Source: Bacteroidota bacterium (GTDB lineage Bacteria > Bacteroidota > Bacteroidia > Bacteroidales > Prolixibacteraceae). From it: DNA of 12,409 nucleotides. Below, one piece after another: positions 6,614 through 12,409 of this stretch. Under the pieces are notes generated by a model. It had not been told where the DNA came from. It ran no database searches and saw nothing but the letters and a program-made list of their open reading frames with translations. How positions within the stretch are numbered: position 1 is the first letter of the stretch; every line of letters begins with the position of its first letter. A program made the position numbers and the translations under genes. The DNA is taken from NCBI GenBank assembly GCA_013203755.1, contig JABMPI010000281.1, positions 1 through 12,409 on the forward strand, in the 5' to 3' direction.

Positions 6614-7999
6614 TTAACCTATTATAATCATGCCACCAGATGAATTACCACTTTTTTTCTTTTGAAGATTAAACTCTTTTTTCTTGTCTTCTTCAACTGC
6701 TTTTAGCGCTTCTTCCTCCTCTTTGGCATTTCGGACTTTAATTTCTTCGTAAATTTCCAGACCTTCTAATTTTAGTTCATCGGCATTTATCGGCTCGGTT
6801 AACAACACAATATCATTCTCTTCTAATCCTTTATTTATAAGAATGTGGTTTTCGTTTTGGTCGCCCAGCTCAACAACTTGTTTTACCAATCCATTTTTTT
6901 CCAGATAGACATATTGCAGTGAATCGTTTTCAAAAACAGCTTCCGCTGGGATATAAAGTGTGTCCTGATAATTTGCAGTTTGAATAATATTGCTGGTTGT
7001 CATAGATGGTTTTAGGTCGCTAACATCTCCAAAAACACGAACTTTTACTTCAAAAACTTTTGCATCGCTTTTGGGCATGGGTTGTCCAATGTTCGCAACC
7101 GATACTATTTCTCCTTCCATTTGTTTTTCAGGAATAGCATCTATACCAAGTGTTACTTTTTGACCCTTTTCCAATTTCGAAATGTCGATCTCATTAACAT
7201 AGGTTACGGATAACATTGAAGTTAAATCGGGAAGCGTAGCAATCATTGGCATATAAGAATAAACGGTAGAACCCACTTTAATTTTCTCCCGCATTCTGTC
7301 CTTACCATAAATAACCATTCCATCTTTTGGAGCCGTAATAATTAGAGAATTATAAACATCATCAAGTTTCTTCACTCTGGATTCTTTTCTCCGAAGTTCA
7401 ATTTTTTGGCGCTCTACCTTCGACATTGCCTGGCGCTCTTTTAACTCGTAACCTTTTATCTCTTGGCCCAGTTTCCTTTTTGCTTTATCCAAATCCATTT
7501 CTGCTTTTCGAATAATTGCTGGAGATTCAAATTTCGATTCATCTAAAATTATTTGCATCTCTTCAACCTGCTCTTTTGCATTAGTAATCTGATCGCGAAA
7601 ATTACTTAGGTTTAAGTTGGAGTCCATTTTTGCATCTTCAAATCCATTAAAGGCCTGTTCCAGTTCTTCATTGGCCGTGTTTAGAACCTCCTCTACCGCT
7701 TTTTGATCGAGTGTTGCAACATAATCACCAGAATCTATAACCGAACCTTCTTCAACCAGATCGGTTATTTTATATTCATAGATTCTGGTTTCCCGGTCGC
7801 GCAGGTTTGCTGGGAGTGAAATGTTTTCAGAGTTTTGTGCTTCAAGTTGCCCGCTTGCAAACACCAGAACTTCGAACGGACCTTTTATTACTTTAGTCGT
7901 AATTTCGGATACTTCGCTTTTCGAACTTGGAAAAACAAAATAGGCTAATAGTAATACGGTAATTACTATAAATGAAGTCAACCAGATTTTTCTGTTCAT
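6614..7999 (-). CDS. membrane-fusion adaptor protein A (HlyD/MacA-like), first gene of efflux operon
   Basis: Periplasmic adaptor of 461 aa from the chosen ATG at 7997-7999. N-terminal anchor at about 6-22; first lipoyl/barrel region with RIYEYKITDLVEEGSV (72-87); a long charged coiled-coil hairpin (about 100-215); second lipoyl half ITAPKDGMVIYG (221-232); beta-barrel with VTYVNEIDI and KGQKVTLGIDAIP; KPSMTTSNII (330-339); and a membrane-proximal domain. After about residue 420 it carries an extra Lys/Glu-rich tail ending in SGGMIIIG, absent from adaptor B. The frame runs 14 codons further up to a TTG (8039-8041). The ATG is preferred because it places MNRKIW directly before the anchor and the promoter at 8063-8092 would leave a TTG-started message only a ~16-nt leader. 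It shares extended sequence motifs with adaptor B and lies 21 bp upstream of the permease gene. Confidence 0.9.
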   Translation of the reverse strand: MNRKIWLTSFIVITVLLLAYFVFPSSKSEVSEITTKVIKGPFEVLVFASGQLEAQNSENISLPANLRDRETRIYEYKITDLVEEGSVIDSGDYVATLDQKAVEEVLNTANEELEQAFNGFEDAKMDSNLNLSNFRDQITNAKEQVEEMQIILDESKFESPAIIRKAEMDLDKAKRKLGQEIKGYELKERQAMSKVERQKIELRRKESRVKKLDDVYNSLIITAPKDGMVIYGKDRMREKIKVGSTVYSYMPMIATLPDLTSMLSVTYVNEIDISKLEKGQKVTLGIDAIPEKQMEGEIVSVANIGQPMPKSDAKVFEVKVRVFGDVSDLKPSMTTSNIIQTANYQDTLYIPAEAVFENDSLQYVYLEKNGLVKQVVELGDQNENHILINKGLEENDIVLLTEPINADELKLEGLEIYEEIKVRNAKEEEEALKAVEEDKKKEFNLQKKKSGNSSGGMIIIG

Positions 8000-8062
8000 T
8001 GTTTTTGGTTTTTTGGATGATAAACTGCGCTTAGTTAACAAAAATGATGCCTTAATTTAATA

Positions 8063-8092
8063 CAAACGTAAAGTTGAAGAATATATTTCAAA
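8063..8092 (-). promoter_or_regulatory. Bacteroidota-type promoter of the efflux operon
   Basis: On the minus strand TTTG (8089-8092) is followed after 18 bp by TACGTTTG (8063-8070), a full match to the phylum's TAnnTTTG -7 element with a suitable -33 box. Predicted transcription start is near 8057, giving a ~58-nt leader to the ATG of adaptor A. The efflux operon can thus be transcribed independently of the upstream EamA gene. Confidence 0.7.
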
Positions 8093-8165
8093 AATTTTGT
8101 TAAAGAAATTTATTTTATGTTGTATAGGTTTTTGTAGATAGAAAAAAGAGGAAAGAGTTTGTTTT

Positions 8166-9089
8166 TTAAGATTTTTTAAATGCTTTTATTCCTTTTAGTT
8201 TTAGAATGCCAGCTTGTCCAAGAGTCATTATTAATACGCCTACAACTGTTATCATACCTCCAATAATTTGATGGGGAAGTGGGAAACTTTTAAATACAAA
8301 CCAGGCACCAATCAATACAAAAATTCCTTTTAAACTTTGAAAAATTGCAGATCGGGAAGCGTCGATATAACGGAACGAATAGTACACCGTTAATATGGCT
8401 AGAAATGGTCCCAGAAAGGCTCCAAGAGCGATGTTTTTAAATGCTGAAACAGGGATTTCCATTGATTGTTTATAGACGAAAAGCATGATGATGGAGAAAA
8501 TTAATAGCCAAATAGTACGATTAATGTTTAGCAGCTCGGGAGTTAAATTTTTAACATGAACTTTTACAACTAATGTGGCTACTGTTGCAAAAATGGCGTT
8601 GATAAATACCCACCCAGTTCCTTTAATAAAAAATGTTTTTAACGAAGTTCCGCCAGTGTAGCTAATAACAAAAGCCCCGGTAATAGCTAATGCAATACCA
8701 AAAACTTCAATCAAGCCAAATTTCTCTTTTAAAATAAAAACTCCTCCCATGGTTACCATTACCGGGAACATATTTCCTAAGAATGAAGTAACGGCAGGGT
8801 CGGTTATAACATTTACTGAAATAAAAAATGTGGCGGTTGTTAGAATTTCGATAATTCCCAGTGAAAGAAGAACCCGGATTTGCTTTTTTGTAAGGGTTTT
8901 TAATTGTGCCAGTTTTTTATATTTCCAGGCAAATACTAAATTTAAAAGGGCACCAATAGCAAACCAGTAAACTCCAAATTGTGCCAGATGAACTTCGTTA
9001 AGTGCAGCTTTACTTAAAATATAAACATTTGAAAATGCCAGTGTGGCAATTAGGGCAAACAAATAACCTTTGAAAGTATCTGATTTCAT
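8166..9089 (-). CDS. EamA-family (drug/metabolite superfamily) transporter
   Basis: Inner-membrane protein of 307 aa with about ten hydrophobic helices arranged as two EamA repeats, roughly 8-143 and 155-293. The ends of the repeats are recognisable: LGNMFPVMVTMGGVFILKEK then a GIALAITGAFVI helix (104-142), and FQSLKGIFVLIGAWFVFKS then GGMITVVGVLIM (250-288). The typical glutamate after the ninth helix of the first repeat (KEK) is absent from the second (FKSF). It probably exports or imports a small metabolite; the family is too broad to name a substrate. It begins at ATG 9087-9089, divergent from pgi. It lies 124 bp upstream of the efflux operon's adaptor A frame on the same strand. No clear terminator separates them, so some read-through into the efflux operon is possible. 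Confidence 0.9.
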   Translation of the reverse strand: MKSDTFKGYLFALIATLAFSNVYILSKAALNEVHLAQFGVYWFAIGALLNLVFAWKYKKLAQLKTLTKKQIRVLLSLGIIEILTTATFFISVNVITDPAVTSFLGNMFPVMVTMGGVFILKEKFGLIEVFGIALAITGAFVISYTGGTSLKTFFIKGTGWVFINAIFATVATLVVKVHVKNLTPELLNINRTIWLLIFSIIMLFVYKQSMEIPVSAFKNIALGAFLGPFLAILTVYYSFRYIDASRSAIFQSLKGIFVLIGAWFVFKSFPLPHQIIGGMITVVGVLIMTLGQAGILKLKGIKAFKKS

Positions 9090-9190
9090 CTGTTTAATAT
9101 TGTTTGTTTTATACTGTAACAGATGTATCTCGACATGTTATTATATGTTATTGAATAAAAGAATTTTGCAACTGTCTAATTTTATGGCAA

Positions 9191-9198
9191 CAAATGTA
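9191..9198 (-). promoter_or_regulatory. candidate -7 element for the EamA gene
   Basis: Minus-strand TACATTTG matches TAnnTTTG exactly and lies ~100 bp upstream of the EamA start. The nearest TTG for a -33 box (9224-9226) is 25 bp away, longer than ideal, so this is only a candidate. The predicted 5' leader would be about 95 nt. Confidence 0.4.
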
Positions 9199-9249
9199 TA
9201 AAAGAATTCCACTTTTCTTAATCCAATATTAAGCTTAACTCCCTTTCAA

Positions 9250-9278
9250 TTGGCAATATCTATATTCCACTATCTTTG
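9250..9278 (+). promoter_or_regulatory. Bacteroidota-type promoter of pgi
   Basis: TTG (9250-9252), an 18-bp spacer and TATCTTTG (9271-9278) match the TTG-N17-20-TAnnTTTG consensus. Transcription would start near 9285, about 40 nt before the pgi ATG. The leader is AT-rich without a Shine-Dalgarno sequence in position, as usual in this phylum. Confidence 0.7.
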
Positions 9279-9323
9279 TATCTGATTTTTATAAATATTT
9301 AGGAAACAATAAAACGATAAAAT

Positions 9324-10973
9324 ATGTTACCACACATTAATCCAACAACTACCAACGCCTGGAAAAAGTTAGAAGAGTATTATTTTGGGTTCGAAGGAAC
9401 GCACATGAAAGAGCTTTTTGAAAATGATGCCAATCGTTTTCAAAACTACTCCTTAAAATTTGAAGATACTCTGGTTGATTTCTCAAAAAACATTGTAGAC
9501 GACACGGTTCGCAGCTTGCTGGTTGAATTGGCAGAAGAATGTGGTTTAAAAGATGCTATTCAAAGTTTCTTTTCAGGAGAGAAAATTAATGTAACCGAAG
9601 ATCGTTCGGTGTTGCATGTTGCATTGCGTAACCGTAGTAATTCGCCCATTTTAGTTGATGGGAAAGATGTGATGCCGGAGATAAATGATGTTCTGAATCA
9701 AATGAAGGACTTCTCTGAAAAAATAATTTCGGGTGAATGGAAAGGTTACTCAGGCAAAGCAATTACCGATATTGTGAATATAGGAATTGGTGGTTCAGAC
9801 CTTGGTCCGTTAATGGTAACCGAAGCTTTGAAACCCTACAAAAAGGAGAACATCAACTTACATTTTGTTTCGAATGTTGATGGAACGCACATTGCAGAAA
9901 CATTAAAATTGGTAAACCCGGAAACAACTTTATTTATTGTTGCTTCTAAAACTTTTACCACTCAAGAAACTATGACCAATGCTAAATCAGCAAGAGATTG
10001 GTTTTTGGAAGCGGCTAAAGATGAATCATTTGTAAAAAGTCATTTTGTAGCGGTTTCAACCAATGCTGATGCTGTTTCTGCATTTGGGATAGACACAAAA
10101 AATATGTTCCGTTTTTGGGATTGGGTAGGCGGTCGTTATTCGTTGTGGTCGGCTATCGGTCTCACAATTGCCTGTGGAATTGGGTTCGAAAATTATGTGG
10201 AGTTGCTGGATGGAGCGCATGAAATGGACATGCATTTTAGTACAGCTGAATTCGACCAAAATATACCTGTAATTTTAGCACTTATCGGCATTTGGTACAA
10301 TAATTTTTACGGTGCCGAAAGTGAAGCTATTTTGCCTTACGACCAATACATGCACCGTTTTTCGGCTTATTTCCAACAAGGAAATATGGAGAGTAATGGT
10401 AAATCGGTTGACCGCGATGGAAACCAGGTTGATTACCAAACCGGGCCAATTATTTGGGGCGAGCCAGGCACAAACGGGCAACATGCTTTTTATCAATTAA
10501 TTCATCAGGGAACAAAATTAATTCCTTGCGATTTTCTGGCGGCTGCCGTTAATCACAATCAATTGGGCGACCACCATCCAAAATTGTTGGCTAACTTCTT
10601 TGCTCAAACCGAAGCGATGATGGTTGGAAAAACAAAAGAGCAAGTTACCGCTGAATTAAAAGCAGCTGGTAAATCTGAAGCGGAAATTGCAGAACTACTA
10701 CCGTTTAAAGTATTTATGGGTAATATTCCTACCAACTCAATTCTTTTCAAAAAACTTACTCCACGTGCACTTGGAGCTTTAATTGCCATGTACGAACACA
10801 AAATTTTTGTTCAGGGAGTAATCTGGAATATCTATAGTTTCGACCAGTGGGGAGTAGAGTTGGGAAAACAACTGGCAAATGCAATTTTACCAGAGTTAAC
10901 TAACGATTCTGTGGTTTCAGGACACGACGCTTCAACAAATGGATTGATTAATGCGTGGAAAGAAATGCGTTAA
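9324..10973 (+). CDS. pgi: glucose-6-phosphate isomerase
   Basis: Cytoplasmic glycolytic/gluconeogenic enzyme interconverting glucose-6-phosphate and fructose-6-phosphate. At 549 aa it has the length of the large PGI form (E. coli type), with two SIS domains. The catalytic residues are present: Glu356 in NMESNGK, His387 in GTNGQHAFYQL, Lys515 in GVELGKQLANAI, and Arg271 in the family signature VGGRYSLWSAIGL (268-280). The phosphate-binding segment NIGIGGSDLGPLM (152-164) and VASKTFTTQET (206-216) are also intact. The start ATG at 9324-9326 follows a well-placed promoter (9250-9278), and a strong terminator follows the stop. It stands as a single-gene transcription unit, divergent from the EamA transporter and convergent with gpsA. 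Confidence 0.98.
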   Translation: MLPHINPTTTNAWKKLEEYYFGFEGTHMKELFENDANRFQNYSLKFEDTLVDFSKNIVDDTVRSLLVELAEECGLKDAIQSFFSGEKINVTEDRSVLHVALRNRSNSPILVDGKDVMPEINDVLNQMKDFSEKIISGEWKGYSGKAITDIVNIGIGGSDLGPLMVTEALKPYKKENINLHFVSNVDGTHIAETLKLVNPETTLFIVASKTFTTQETMTNAKSARDWFLEAAKDESFVKSHFVAVSTNADAVSAFGIDTKNMFRFWDWVGGRYSLWSAIGLTIACGIGFENYVELLDGAHEMDMHFSTAEFDQNIPVILALIGIWYNNFYGAESEAILPYDQYMHRFSAYFQQGNMESNGKSVDRDGNQVDYQTGPIIWGEPGTNGQHAFYQLIHQGTKLIPCDFLAAAVNHNQLGDHHPKLLANFFAQTEAMMVGKTKEQVTAELKAAGKSEAEIAELLPFKVFMGNIPTNSILFKKLTPRALGALIAMYEHKIFVQGVIWNIYSFDQWGVELGKQLANAILPELTNDSVVSGHDASTNGLINAWKEMR

Positions 10974-11026
10974 GCAATTTTGTTCGGGTAGATAAAAGAG
11001 CAATTAATATTTGAAAAATATATTGG

Positions 11027-11065
11027 AAACTACGGTTCGGTTTATTCTGATCCGTAGTTTTTTTT
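11027..11065 (+). terminator. intrinsic terminator of pgi
   Basis: AAACTACGG (11027-11035) pairs perfectly with CCGTAGTTT (11052-11060); inside, TCGG/CTGA extends the stem past a T-T mismatch. Eight T residues follow (11058-11065). It sits 54 bp after the pgi stop and 18 bp before the gpsA stop on the other strand, so it separates the two convergent genes; its T tract favours the plus strand. Confidence 0.88.
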
Positions 11066-11082
11066 ATGGCAAATAGTAGCGT

Positions 11083-12081
11083 CTAACTTAACTTCTCTGT
11101 TAATCTGATAATCTCCAATTTGGGAGAAACACCCTCGTACAAAATTCTGTAAACCGCTTCTGAGATGGGCATGTTTACTTTGTATTTTTTATTTATTTCA
11201 TAAATAGAGCGGGCCGCAAAATATCCCTCGGCAACCATGTTCATATCTAACTTTGCAGTTTGAACTGAGTAGCCTTTCCCAATCATAGTACCGAACAATC
11301 TATTTCGGCTAAATTGAGAATATGCCGTTACTAAAAGATCACCAAGGTAAGCCGAGCTTTTAATATCGCGGGTTATCGGATGAACCGTATCTACAAATCG
11401 TTTTATCTCTTGAATTGCATTGGAGATTAATACCGCTTGAAAGTTGTCGCCGTAACGCAATCCGTGCACAATACCCGAGGCAACAGCAATAATATTTTTT
11501 ATAACCGATGTATATTCTGTTCCCCAAATATCATCCGAAACATTAGTAAAAATGTATTCACATTTAATAAGGTTGGCAAAACCGGTAGCTTTATCTTCAT
11601 CCAGGCTGGCCACCGTTAAGTACGAAAGCCTTTCAAGAGCAACTTCTTCGGCGTGGCAAGGGCCAGCGAGTACTCCCATCATATTAAAAGGAACATTGAA
11701 ATTTTTATTGAGGTATTCAACAACTAATAAATTCTCTTCCGAAACAATACCTTTTATTCCCGACAATATATATTTTTTACTGATATCAGTTTTTAATTCC
11801 TTTAAAACTAAAGGTAAAAAAGCTGAAGGAATAGCTAAAACAATAGTGTCCGACTCCTCAGTAATTTTATTTATATCGGTATAAAAATTAATGCGATTTG
11901 TATCAAATTCAACACTTCGCAAATACCGCGGATTATGTTCAAATTGTTGAAACTGTTCAACTGTTTCCGGTTTTCTGAAAAACCAATTTATTTGACTAAC
12001 ATTTTCCAGTAGCATTTTAGAGACTGCAGTTGCCCAACTTCCGCTACCTATTACTGCTACTTTATTAGTTCTTATGTTCAT
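11083..12081 (-). CDS. gpsA: NAD(P)H-dependent glycerol-3-phosphate dehydrogenase
   Basis: Cytoplasmic enzyme reducing dihydroxyacetone phosphate to sn-glycerol-3-phosphate, the backbone for phospholipid synthesis. From the ATG at 12079-12081 it is 332 aa, the usual GpsA length. N-terminal Rossmann fold: VAVIGSGSWATA (8-19) supplies the GxGxW dinucleotide loop, SGIKGI (107-112) the conserved Lys, and AGPCHAEEVA (139-148) the conserved G-P-x-x-A-x-E-V-A segment. C-terminal helical domain: VIKNIIAVASGI (193-204, catalytic Lys195) and YLGDLLVTAYSQFSRNRLFG (245-264, with the catalytic Asp248 and SRNR). The frame continues 7 codons upstream to a TTG (12100-12102), but a TAAATTTG promoter element overlaps that codon, so the ATG is preferred. 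The second residue of GxGxWG is normally followed by G; here it is Ala (WAT). Confidence 0.96.
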   Translation of the reverse strand: MNIRTNKVAVIGSGSWATAVSKMLLENVSQINWFFRKPETVEQFQQFEHNPRYLRSVEFDTNRINFYTDINKITEESDTIVLAIPSAFLPLVLKELKTDISKKYILSGIKGIVSEENLLVVEYLNKNFNVPFNMMGVLAGPCHAEEVALERLSYLTVASLDEDKATGFANLIKCEYIFTNVSDDIWGTEYTSVIKNIIAVASGIVHGLRYGDNFQAVLISNAIQEIKRFVDTVHPITRDIKSSAYLGDLLVTAYSQFSRNRLFGTMIGKGYSVQTAKLDMNMVAEGYFAARSIYEINKKYKVNMPISEAVYRILYEGVSPKLEIIRLTEKLS

Positions 12082-12099
12082 ATTAGTTATTTCGGAGAG

Positions 12100-12107
12100 C
12101 AAATTTA
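12100..12107 (-). promoter_or_regulatory. candidate -7 element for gpsA
   Basis: Minus-strand TAAATTTG is an exact TAnnTTTG match, 18 bp upstream of the gpsA ATG, giving a very short leader (about 13 nt). No TTG lies at the expected -33 distance, so the promoter is only half supported. It overlaps the in-frame TTG at 12100-12102, which argues against that codon as the start. Confidence 0.4.
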
Positions 12108-12409
12108 TAAAGATTTTCTAAGTGAAGGTTTAAAAATAAAATTTTAGATATTTTATTGTGTGTTTTTTCTTTATTAACAGGAGGAATTACTTGGTATTCA
12201 GCAGAAAAGAACAATTGAAAATATTCAGCCTTACAAATTTATGAAGCTTTGTTTTTACATTTTTTAGGAAGTTGAAAATTATGTTGTAATTTCAGAAGAT
12301 TTATAACCTGAGTTTGATTTAAAATATTAACACAGTTTCAGCCAGTTTTTGGCAGAAATTTGTACAAATTTCCGAAGGACTATCGGGATAATTCGAGAGA
12401 ATTTGGAGG
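12108..12409. other. non-coding stretch upstream of gpsA, possible decayed coding traces
   Basis: About 300 bp without a convincing gene. All six frames are broken by stops. One plus-strand frame reads QEELLGIQQKRTIENIQPYK, about 30 codons from 12179 to a stop near 12268, then continues for a short open piece after the stop; it has no good start. At the far right, a plus-strand frame is open from about 12319 to the edge with no ATG. An 18-bp palindrome lies at 12355-12372. The content may be a leader region or a remnant; I cannot tell which. Confidence 0.4.
12355..12372. promoter_or_regulatory. 18-bp perfect palindrome
   Basis: GAAATTTGTACAAATTTC is identical to its reverse complement over all 18 bases, with a TTTGTACAAA core. 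Such long even palindromes without a loop are typical operator sites for dimeric regulators. It lies 274 bp upstream of the gpsA ATG and could equally serve a gene beyond the right edge. Confidence 0.4.

Noticed and set aside
8000..8041. TTG start at 8041 for adaptor A
   Set aside because: It adds 14 residues (LTKRSLSSKKPKT) before a normal anchor sequence and would leave only a ~16-nt leader from the predicted promoter.
8042..8165. Hidden ATPase gene or terminator between EamA and adaptor A
   Set aside because: The 124-bp gap is far too short for an ATPase and shows only the promoter; no strong hairpin with a T tract is visible.
11552..11884. 110-codon plus-strand open frame inside gpsA
   Set aside because: Antisense shadow of a well-conserved enzyme gene.
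12082..12102. TTG start at 12102 for gpsA
   Set aside because: It overlaps the TAAATTTG promoter element, and the ATG at 12081 gives the normal GpsA N-terminus.

Overview
This AT-rich window reads as a chromosomal segment of a Bacteroidota bacterium. The reasons are the promoter elements (TTG, about 18 bp, TAnnTTTG) upstream of several genes, the near absence of Shine-Dalgarno sequences, and protein types typical of the phylum. A member of the Bacteroidales/Marinilabiliales is my best guess, but the sequence does not fix the family. No phage, insertion sequence, CRISPR array, tRNA or rRNA is visible.

Left part (1-2500). The last 33 codons of an unidentified plus-strand gene end 14 bp from a convergent polyphosphate kinase 2 gene (ppk2). 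Upstream of ppk2, on the same minus strand, lies an uncharacterised ATP-grasp-like protein that may share its transcript. Its upstream region carries two inverted repeats.

Centre (2448-8092). A compact four-gene minus-strand operon encodes a tripartite exporter, in transcription order: membrane-fusion adaptor A, MacB/FtsX-type permease, TolC-like outer-membrane channel, membrane-fusion adaptor B. Gaps are 13-21 bp. A well-matched Bacteroidota promoter lies upstream and a strong intrinsic terminator follows. The two adaptors are paralogues. No ATP-binding subunit is encoded in the operon or window, so the permease must borrow an ATPase from elsewhere in the genome or act with an unrecognised partner. 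This is the most interesting feature of the window.

Right part (8166-12409). An EamA-family (DMT) transporter is divergent from pgi (glucose-6-phosphate isomerase), which has a clear promoter and terminator. gpsA (glycerol-3-phosphate dehydrogenase) converges on pgi. Both enzymes are central metabolism: pgi interconverts glucose-6-P and fructose-6-P, and gpsA makes glycerol-3-P for phospholipids. The last ~300 bp hold no convincing gene but contain an 18-bp perfect palindrome near the window edge.

Three genes (ATP-grasp, adaptor A, gpsA) extend in frame to a TTG codon upstream of an ATG. I chose the ATG in each case because of protein alignment, promoter position, or both. I saw nothing that amounts to a clearly new biological system; the ATPase-less double-adaptor exporter and the ATP-grasp/PPK2 pair are the best leads.
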